The notes under the pieces: model-generated
Told to the model about the DNA's origin: nothing
The model's input: the letters and a program-made list of their open reading frames with translations, nothing else
Database searches by the model: none
Translations under genes and position numbers: made by a program
Part shown: positions 14,337 to 20,073 of the stretch, one piece after another
How positions within the stretch are numbered: position 1 is the stretch's first letter
How the letters are laid out: each line of letters opens with the position of its first letter
Source: a virus
Strand: one strand, 5' to 3'
IMG/VR virus record: IMGVR_UViG_3300050821_003435
Location: 1 to 22,844 of that record
Length of the DNA stretch: 22,844 nt

Positions 14337-17096
14337 TTACTCAGTCATACCTTGCATCTTGTAGAGCGCCTGCCAGGCAGCTTCACGCTCAGCGGGATTT
14401 TCACTTGCATTAGCTGTGCGCTGCAACTGGCGCATCATCATTTGCTGAGTACGCTCCGCGATCTCAGCTTGCGACGGCACACCCACCGGGTTTGCCGACT
14501 TCCTAACCGGGTTCATTGCAAGTCCAGTGAACACGACAGAACTTGGGTCAGCGACATTCGCCAACTTCTCGAAACGCTCATCATATTCGTCAAACTTCTC
14601 AAGCCGCTTCTCAGCCTTTTCAAGCTTCTCTTCAGTAGCCTGAAGCTTAGCGAGCAAAGGTCCGAAAGCGCTCTCAACAGCCGACTTGATGACATCAGCG
14701 TCAAACATCGGGGCTACAGGAACGCTCACTGCGACACTCTTAGTGACAGTCTCAGGGGTCTCGAACCCGAGAGCTTTCAAAGCCTCATCGCGGGTGATCT
14801 TCCCGGACTCAAACTGGCTCTTGATAAGAGCTTCGTTGTCGTCGTCAGCTTTCTGTGCACGCATACGACCCATCTTTGAGCGTGCCTCATCCACAGTCAT
14901 TTTGCCGGAAAGAACCTTCTTCCCAAGCTTCTTCCGCATACCCTTATACAAGGTGTCAGCGTCAACGTTAATCGCGACTGTAGTCTCAACAACAGGAGTT
15001 TCCTCGGACTTGCTCAAACCTTCAGTCGGGGGAACATTCGTTGTCGGGTTGTTCACCGTATACGCGTCCTGCTCAATCATCGGGCAGGCCAACGGGAAAG
15101 CATGCGCCAGATGATCATGCATCATCGACAAGGCAACACGAGCGCGTTCCTTCTCCAGATGCGCGAACTGAAGACGCTGCGGGACACCTTCAGCAGAAGG
15201 AGTTTCCCATGTTGCCTTCATGAAACTCGGGGAAGGAGACTGATGTCCGGACGACAGCGGCGGACGGTCAAAGTTGTTACCTGACATGGGGGCACTGTCA
15301 GCAACTTGCGGGCTTGAATTCGGGCTGCCGTAGCCAGATGAGTTAGCGGAATGCCCCGCAGTGATATTCGGGCGGCAGAACGACTTAGGTCCGATCGAAC
15401 CAGGACTCGGGTAAGACGTGGGGCCAGGGTTAGCGTCCCGGAAAGCCTTATGCATTTCCATCCGGTGAGTGTTCAGTTCCGCTTCATCAGCGTTCTTCAG
15501 AACCTCCGACGCCTGCCAGATCTCCGTCATCATCATGGCCTTCTCCAAAGGCCCGCAGGCAGCGTCAACAGCTTTACGCTGCCACACGCCAGGTTCAATG
15601 ACAGAGTTGAAGTCAGCGAACGGATGATACTTCGCAACATCATCCGGGGAGAACGCAGGGCAAGTCAAGTCATGCAGACGCCCCAGGTCAGGGTCAATCC
15701 CGATGGTCTTGAAACGCAGCAGCGCGGCAACCTCCGGGTTATCCGACTTGTGTTCCGGAGTGTTCCGACCGGCAGGCATCGGGGAATGCTGATATGCTCC
15801 CGGGTTCGGGATCTCATCCATTGAAGCAGCATCCTTCGCCCCAGACGCGGACTGCGGAGTCCCGGATGGCATGCATTTCTCGGTGTGCGCGTGATCCATC
15901 TTGCAGGACTCACTGTCGCTACCGTCGTCATCCTCATCTTCACCGTCATCCCCGTCAGCGGAATCAGCGGCTTTGTTCTGGTTCAGCCACGGGGGAAGGT
16001 TCTTAGCGCCCTTCTTCGGCTTCTTCTTGTCCTTAGGCCCGGGTCCGTCACCGTCAGCCGGGTCCTTAGTAACGACCGGTTCTGCTTCCTTCGGAGTTTC
16101 CGTCTCCGCGACAACAGTAGTGTCAGGGATAATGTTCTTCTCGTTATCACTGTCGAGAGGATTAGCCACACCAAGATCCTTTGCCCTTCTAGCAATAAGG
16201 GCTTTAGCCCCGGATACATTTCCATGCCCGCTGCGCGCCAGAACGGCTGCATTATGCAGGTCTTCACTATTAGCAATCGGATAGCTGCCATCCGGCAAGG
16301 CATGGCCTGCGGAAGCGAGACTACGCCTCGTGGCAGTGTCAATGTCCCGCTTGTAAACCCCGGCTTCAGCGTCCAGAATGGCTTTCATTGCAAGCTCATC
16401 GTAATGCTGCTCAATGAACTTCGTCTTCAAAATCTTCGCAAGATCATTCGGGGTGAACGTGAACGTAATGTCATCCGTCATCGTAATACCCGTCGCGGAA
16501 GTGCCATTTTCGTATGTTACCCCAGTGGAAGTCTTAAAGATTTCCCCAGTGAGAGCTTTCGCGATGTCCTCTTCCGACCCGAACACCTCATTAACGAACT
16601 CTGGTGCCCCGTCAACACTCTTAACCAACTGGATACCGCAACGTTTATTCGCCGGGCGGTCAACCAGACTGATTTCAACTAGTTCCCCGCCGACAATACG
16701 ACCACCTGGTGCAGCAGCATCACGAACAATACTAGGACGAGCAATCCCAACACTGTAAGCACGCAAGACTCCCTTCGCGACAAGTTCTTTGGCGTTCGGC
16801 TCGACAATCAAGCCCCTAACAAAAGTGTTGCCATCCCTGTCAGTTTCAGCTTGCAAACCCTTACCTGCCGGGTAAAGCTGAGGGTTGTGCTGAGTGCGGA
16901 TGTTAGGCCCGCTGGACATCCAATCCTGAACAGCCTTGCCCATCCAAGTTGGGTCAACGATTTGATTGTCAGAATCTACCTGACCATCAGATGCTTTCCC
17001 ATAGACAACCAGGTCGCCGTCCTCATTGGTTTCCATTTTGTCCACGGGGAAGCTGGCGTAAAGAAGTTCGCCACTGCCAGTCATAGTAGTCGCCAT
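14337..17096 (-). CDS. Prohead protease fused to linker and scaffold domains, 919 residues
   Basis: The first 160 residues are a capsid maturation protease: IRTQHNP gives catalytic His 70, RAYSVGI gives Ser 115 and LVEISLVDRPAN closes the fold, as in HK97-type S78 proteases. Next come an actinophage-type module (about 256-308, ALPDGSYPIANSEDLHNA), a Lys-rich then strongly acidic linker (350-400), a small CKMDHAHTEKC cluster, a globular region (450-560), a Pro/Gly/His/Ser stretch (560-625) and a scaffold-like C-terminus with a Lys/Glu coiled coil near 820-848. Proteases alone are about 200 residues, so this is a polyprotein that directs capsid assembly and is probably cut. I chose ATG 17096 with GGAG upstream; the frame stays open to 17144 but that part overlaps the HNH promoter region. 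Confidence 0.85.
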   Translation of the reverse strand: MATTMTGSGELLYASFPVDKMETNEDGDLVVYGKASDGQVDSDNQIVDPTWMGKAVQDWMSSGPNIRTQHNPQLYPAGKGLQAETDRDGNTFVRGLIVEPNAKELVAKGVLRAYSVGIARPSIVRDAAAPGGRIVGGELVEISLVDRPANKRCGIQLVKSVDGAPEFVNEVFGSEEDIAKALTGEIFKTSTGVTYENGTSATGITMTDDITFTFTPNDLAKILKTKFIEQHYDELAMKAILDAEAGVYKRDIDTATRRSLASAGHALPDGSYPIANSEDLHNAAVLARSGHGNVSGAKALIARRAKDLGVANPLDSDNEKNIIPDTTVVAETETPKEAEPVVTKDPADGDGPGPKDKKKPKKGAKNLPPWLNQNKAADSADGDDGEDEDDDGSDSESCKMDHAHTEKCMPSGTPQSASGAKDAASMDEIPNPGAYQHSPMPAGRNTPEHKSDNPEVAALLRFKTIGIDPDLGRLHDLTCPAFSPDDVAKYHPFADFNSVIEPGVWQRKAVDAACGPLEKAMMMTEIWQASEVLKNADEAELNTHRMEMHKAFRDANPGPTSYPSPGSIGPKSFCRPNITAGHSANSSGYGSPNSSPQVADSAPMSGNNFDRPPLSSGHQSPSPSFMKATWETPSAEGVPQRLQFAHLEKERARVALSMMHDHLAHAFPLACPMIEQDAYTVNNPTTNVPPTEGLSKSEETPVVETTVAINVDADTLYKGMRKKLGKKVLSGKMTVDEARSKMGRMRAQKADDDNEALIKSQFESGKITRDEALKALGFETPETVTKSVAVSVPVAPMFDADVIKSAVESAFGPLLAKLQATEEKLEKAEKRLEKFDEYDERFEKLANVADPSSVVFTGLAMNPVRKSANPVGVPSQAEIAERTQQMMMRQLQRTANASENPAEREAAWQALYKMQGMTE

Positions 17097-17143
17097 ACAA
17101 CTCCAATTTGCTGTAGGATTGTGCTGAAAGGAGGTGCAGCACA

Positions 17144-17704
17144 ATGCCTAGCGCCACACGATTTGAAGAAACTGATGACCTTGAAAACTCCAAGATCTGC
17201 ACCATCTGCAAAAAGCGCCTATCATATGAGGCGTTCCATAAGAACAAATCCAAGAAGGATGGCTTGCAGACACGTTGCCGCAACTGTTACCGAGACTGGT
17301 ACAACCAGAGATACCAGTCAAACCCTGAGTTCCGGGAGAAACGCAAGCAGCATTTCTCCAAGTTCTATGAAGAGAAATATCCCAGCCGACGCGAGCAGCA
17401 TAGTAACGCTCGACTGTTGTACAAGTACGGATTGACCGTTGAGGACTTCGAGAAACTATCTATCGCACAGGATCATCTTTGCGCGATTTGTCGTCAACCG
17501 CCTCGCGGGAAGAAACGCTTGTCAGTTGACCATTGTCATGAGACAATGGCTATCAGAGGTCTGCTTTGCGATCCGTGCAATACAGGTCTTGGCATGTTCC
17601 GAGATGATCCGATGCTATTGCACTCGGCAATAGCTTATTTGACGAGTGGAGGTGATAACGATGTTGGAACTCTTCTGTCGCCAGATATTGGCGATGCTTT
17701 TTGA
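17144..17704 (+). CDS. HNH endonuclease, recombination endonuclease VII-like
   Basis: The 186-residue product has an N-terminal zinc ribbon (CTIC at 19-22, CRNC at 45-48), a Lys/Arg-rich helical middle and a nuclease core at 96-166. The core is YGLTVEDFEKL, then HLCAICRQPP, LSVDHCHE (residues 127-134) and LLCDPCNTGLGMF. DHCH plus the two Cys pairs are the zinc and active-site pattern of T4 endonuclease VII-like HNH nucleases. All key residues are present. AAAGGAGG a few bases before ATG 17144 is a very strong ribosome site. The gene lies opposite to the flanking structural genes and between two of them, as free-standing homing endonucleases do. A packaging or branch-resolving role is also possible. 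TAGGAT at 17114-17119 could be a -10 box but no good -35 is seen. Confidence 0.88.
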   Translation: MPSATRFEETDDLENSKICTICKKRLSYEAFHKNKSKKDGLQTRCRNCYRDWYNQRYQSNPEFREKRKQHFSKFYEEKYPSRREQHSNARLLYKYGLTVEDFEKLSIAQDHLCAICRQPPRGKKRLSVDHCHETMAIRGLLCDPCNTGLGMFRDDPMLLHSAIAYLTSGGDNDVGTLLSPDIGDAF

Positions 17705-17801
17705 AGCTCTGCTTGCGCCGATCCGGGAGCGCTTGGCAGTGATTATGGCTGAATTTACTCGCAACGCATGTCGCAGTATGTATCATCAGCTTGGTTGGTA
17801 A
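17661..17801 (+). CDS. Overlapping 46-residue ORF downstream of the HNH gene
   Basis: ATG 17661-17663 lies inside the last codons of the endonuclease gene in another frame, with GGAGG eight bases upstream, and runs to TAA at 17799-17801. The peptide (MLELFCRQILAMLFEALLAP, then IRERLAVIMAEFTRN...) is a hydrophobic and amphipathic helix that might touch membranes or act as a small regulator. The hairpin at 17814-17844 follows. The ribosome site and spacing are good, but with no known family it may be a chance frame. Confidence 0.4.
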   Translation: MLELFCRQILAMLFEALLAPIRERLAVIMAEFTRNACRSMYHQLGW

Positions 17802-17813
17802 AATCTTCTACCT

Positions 17814-17844
17814 ATAAGCCCATGCCCGCCAGGTGTGGGCTTAT
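17814..17844. terminator. Hairpin between convergent genes
   Basis: ATAAGCCCA at 17814-17822 pairs perfectly with TGGGCTTAT at 17836-17844 around a 13-base loop. It lies just after the plus-strand HNH unit and covers the stop of the convergent minus-strand gene. No strong T-run follows on either strand, so it may be a weak bidirectional terminator. Its place at a convergent junction is the main support. Confidence 0.5.
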
Positions 17845-18065
17845 TAGTCTTCACCGTCATCATCGAATTTGCTCTCAACCAGCATGCGGACAACCCACCC
17901 ACGCTTGCGAGGCATCACGTACCCGTATTTTGACACAACAATACCGTGTGTCATTTTACAATTTAGCTGATTCTTTTCGCATTCGTCAAGCGCACGTGCA
18001 AGATTCTTCAAACAAATTTCTGCTGTCTTGATTTTTTTGCGGAATTTCTTCGAGTTCTTCTTCAA
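17844..18065 (-). CDS. Small basic protein, about 73 residues
   Basis: The product is strongly basic at the N-terminus (KKNSKKFRKKIKTAEICLKN), then helical with two Cys (LDECEKNQLNC), and ends with an acidic tail ESKFDDDGED. TTG 18065-18063 overlaps the preceding stop as TTGA, like the ATGA junctions elsewhere. GTG 18092 is an alternative that adds nine residues but has no ribosome site. It is the last gene before the inserted plus-strand HNH unit. Function is unknown; binding to nucleic acid or to acidic scaffold is possible. Confidence 0.55.
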   Translation of the reverse strand: MKKNSKKFRKKIKTAEICLKNLARALDECEKNQLNCKMTHGIVVSKYGYVMPRKRGWVVRMLVESKFDDDGED

Positions 18066-18373
18066 TGATGCGTCTCTTTCAAATGCTCCCACTCAGCCAA
18101 AGCCCGCTGTGAGGCGGCAACAACCTCGGGGGTAATCTTATGCTTCCCCCAGTCGAGGTTCCCTTTCGCCCATCGTTTAACTGCGTTAATCGCAGTTGCG
18201 ATAGCCTGCGATTCTTCCATCCCGTCACGCATAAGCGCATGCGCGATATGTTCAATATAATTGGGAAGCTTCTGCTTAGCTGGTACCTTCTTGCTGGGAG
18301 TGTGCCACAAGCCGTGTGGTCCCAGAATGTCGGGAGTAGCTTCAAGGCGCGGAGTCTCCGCTGACTTCTCCAC
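18062..18373 (-). CDS. Small helical protein of the actinophage head region
   Basis: The product of about 103 residues contains LPNYIEHIAHALMRDGMEES followed by QAIATAINAVKRWAKG and a C-terminal PEVVAASQRALAEWEHLK. This helix pair resembles a short conserved protein often seen beside or fused to capsid protease genes of actinophages, though I give no family name. GTG 18373-18371 is chosen because GGGAG lies seven bases upstream; GTG 18379 adds two residues but is too close to it. Its place just upstream of the protease gene supports a head-assembly role. Stop and next start overlap. Confidence 0.7.
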   Translation of the reverse strand: MEKSAETPRLEATPDILGPHGLWHTPSKKVPAKQKLPNYIEHIAHALMRDGMEESQAIATAINAVKRWAKGNLDWGKHKITPEVVAASQRALAEWEHLKETHH

Positions 18374-18394
18374 AATCACACTCCCAGCGCGAAA

Positions 18395-18739
18395 TTAGGC
18401 TACAGAAGTGAAGACAGCAACACCAGTGAAAGGCGCAGCCGTCCCGGACAGAACATTCGAAACCTCAGTCCACACACCCACAGGACTGCGGTTATCTGAA
18501 ACACCGACAGTTGTAGCCTCAACAGTGGAAGCACCCGCAACTTCAAGGTTCGGGAAGTTACCACTGCTGTCAGAGGTCTGTGAAACGTTGCTGTCAGCAT
18601 CTGTAACAGTGACAGTCACCACGCTGGTGACATCAGCTACAGAAACGTCAGTGGACGTATAGTTGATAGTGAGGGTGATCGTAGCACCCGAGTTGTAAAC
18701 AGGCTGATCGAAAGACCAGCTTGTAATATCCAATGCCAT
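18395..18739 (-). CDS. Ig-like beta protein, 114 residues
   Basis: The product is charge-poor and made of regular strands (SGATITLTINYTSTD, VADVTSVVTVTVTDADSNVS, GASTVEATTVGVSDN, GVAVFTSVA), as in immunoglobulin-like domains of phage surface proteins. It has no signal peptide and no Cys. ATG 18739-18737 has AAAGGAG upstream. It lies among small head-region genes upstream of the protease, so a decoration or minor capsid role is plausible. The strand pattern is clear; the exact fold is not proven. Confidence 0.62.
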   Translation of the reverse strand: MALDITSWSFDQPVYNSGATITLTINYTSTDVSVADVTSVVTVTVTDADSNVSQTSDSSGNFPNLEVAGASTVEATTVGVSDNRSPVGVWTEVSNVLSGTAAPFTGVAVFTSVA

Positions 18740-18755
18740 ACTGCTCCTTTTATTG

Positions 18756-18770
18756 TTGAAGGACCTTCAA
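18756..18770. promoter_or_regulatory. Near-perfect 15-bp palindrome before the Ig-like gene
   Basis: TTGAAGGACCTTCAA is an inverted repeat of seven bases on each side of one centre base. It lies in the only sizeable gap (18740-18777) among these small genes, about 17 bases upstream of ATG 18739. It may be a protein binding site or an RNA stem that affects translation. It could also be chance. Confidence 0.3.
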
Positions 18771-18777
18771 ATCTATG

Positions 18778-18921
18778 TTACCACCAACGGTGGAACCACC
18801 GGGATGGCGGCCAAAAACGTTTCTTTGAACGTACCGTGAACGTTCCGGTTCTAGTCGCGTGACTTTTCTTATCCCGCACAACCATAGTCACAAAATATGT
18901 TTTCTTCTTACGCCTGAACAT
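18778..18921 (-). CDS. Very small basic Trp-rich protein, 47 residues
   Basis: ATG 18921-18919 overlaps the preceding TGA (TGATG), and the frame ends at TAA 18780-18778. The product MFRRKKKTYFVTMVVRDKKS continues with alternating strand residues and ends FWPPSRWFHRWW. It is highly basic and Trp-rich, with no Cys. The overlap and the lack of any other frame support it as a gene, although its ribosome site is weak. Nucleic acid or membrane binding is possible; the function is unknown. Confidence 0.5.
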   Translation of the reverse strand: MFRRKKKTYFVTMVVRDKKSHATRTGTFTVRSKKRFWPPSRWFHRWW

Positions 18922-19109
18922 CACAAACCTTTGAGAGAAACATCACAAATAGCTTTCGACCAGGAAAGCTGACATTCGCAGCACATCCACTTCCCGAGAA
19001 CCGCATTCCATGTGATCTGCCTGGTTGAAGGTCCGTTCGCGGACGGATAGTCAGCTTTACTGCATCCCTCACACGCGTTAGGGCGGTCCTCAAGAGCACT
19101 GTAAGTCAT
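18921..19109 (-). CDS. Small zinc-binding protein, 62 residues
   Basis: The product contains CEGC at 13-16 and CCEC near residues 44-47, enough for one zinc site. The rest is short loops (SANGPSTRQITWNAVLGKWM), giving a zinc ribbon-like layout. ATG 19109-19107 overlaps the previous stop as ATGA, so it is translated with the gene before it. It ends by overlapping the 47-residue gene. It is another member of the group of tiny Cys-pair proteins here; I cannot assign a function. Confidence 0.62.
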   Translation of the reverse strand: MTYSALEDRPNACEGCSKADYPSANGPSTRQITWNAVLGKWMCCECQLSWSKAICDVSLKGL

Positions 19110-19381
19110 TCAACATTCACCTTCAATGATCTGCGGCCCATATAATGGATCAACGCCTGATCTTTCGGCTCATCCCAAGTTTGCATCCGCACTTCCGTGC
19201 GGGTAATCGGGTTGACGATATGCCAATGTGGATGAACGATACTGATCCGGTCAGCGCGGTTGAGGAGGATATCTTCATACAGTTCACTGAAAGATTCCTC
19301 GGAAAGATACAGGGCTGACAGGTCACCTTTCCCGTCAGCCCAGTACCTTGCGCATAGTTCCTTAAATTTCGCTAGTTTCAC
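19106..19381 (-). CDS. Unknown 91-residue protein
   Basis: The product is helical at the N-terminus (KLAKFKELCARYWADGKGDL, then ESFSELYEDILLNRA) followed by strands (ISIVHPHWHIVNPITRTEVR). It has no known motif. GTG 19381-19379 starts just after the VWA gene stop, and the stop overlaps the following ATG. The tight packing shows it belongs to the same operon as the VWA gene, and its charged surface could make it a partner of that protein, though this is a guess. Confidence 0.65.
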   Translation of the reverse strand: MKLAKFKELCARYWADGKGDLSALYLSEESFSELYEDILLNRADRISIVHPHWHIVNPITRTEVRMQTWDEPKDQALIHYMGRRSLKVNVE

Positions 19382-19384
19382 ACG

Positions 19385-20059
19385 TTACGGAGTTTCACCC
19401 ATAGCATGTTCACGCTGCTCATCATTGTAAACAATCCCCGTGGAAGCTGTAGCTACACCCATGTAATCATAAGTGGGGACTGTGCCAGCGCTGACAGATG
19501 CGGAAAGCACATCATAAGTGTGGTTCACGCTGCGGGTAGTGCCAACCCAACTCAAAGTTGACGCCGCAGCAATACCGATCGAACCAGCTTCCGCGAAAGA
19601 ATCCTGGTTAGCGCCAAGATAAGTGAAGTTCCATCCGTACTTATCTTGCTGATGTTCAATCATCTGCTTCACCCGGTCACGGGTGTAAGTGCGAGACGAG
19701 TTCTCCTCACCGTCCGTCACAATGATGACCATCACGAACCCGGGACGTTCATCTTCAGGTATCTTCTTCAGCTTCACGCCAACCTCAACGATCGCCTGAC
19801 CCACCGCATCCAGGAGAGCTGTGCCTCCTCTTGGGATCAGCTCATAATCCCTGGCCTTCTCAAGGAGATCAAAGTTATGCAACCGGTCATGGGTTGTGTC
19901 GAACTGGTAGAACGAGACAGTACGCTTGTTCCCATCCACCCCTTCAAGCTGCTTGTCGATAAACGAGCGGATACCACCCTGCATGTCATCCTTGACTGTT
20001 GCCATCGAACCGCTGCGGTCAACGATAAGGACGTAATGCACTTTAGTCGGGTCAGTCAT
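19385..20059 (-). CDS. Von Willebrand factor A domain protein
   Basis: The 224-residue product begins with the VWA strand YVLIVDRSGSMA, giving the D-x-S-x-S metal site (Asp 14, Ser 16, Ser 18). It carries GGTALLDA with Thr 80 and VIIVTDGEEN with Asp 116, so the metal ion-dependent adhesion site is complete. The C-terminus (AAASTLSWVGTTRSVNH) ends the fold without extra domains. VWA proteins bind partners through the metal and often work with AAA ATPases or in adhesion, but no ATPase is in view. ATG 20059 lies 15 bases after the giant MuF protein gene, and the protein may serve in head assembly or bind a host or virion partner. Fold is confident; role is unknown. Confidence 0.88.
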   Translation of the reverse strand: MTDPTKVHYVLIVDRSGSMATVKDDMQGGIRSFIDKQLEGVDGNKRTVSFYQFDTTHDRLHNFDLLEKARDYELIPRGGTALLDAVGQAIVEVGVKLKKIPEDERPGFVMVIIVTDGEENSSRTYTRDRVKQMIEHQQDKYGWNFTYLGANQDSFAEAGSIGIAAASTLSWVGTTRSVNHTYDVLSASVSAGTVPTYDYMGVATASTGIVYNDEQREHAMGETP

Positions 20060-20073
20060 GCTGCTTCTTTCTC

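Noticed and set aside
13557-14879. A long plus-strand frame of 440 codons opposite the capsid and protease genes
   Set aside because: It lies wholly antisense to two well-supported structural genes, its protein has no domain, and its Arg/Ser/Leu-rich composition is that of a mirror frame.
17090-17119. A promoter for the HNH gene using TAGGAT at 17114-17119
   Set aside because: No recognisable -35 box at 16-18 bases; noted only as a possibility in the gene entry.
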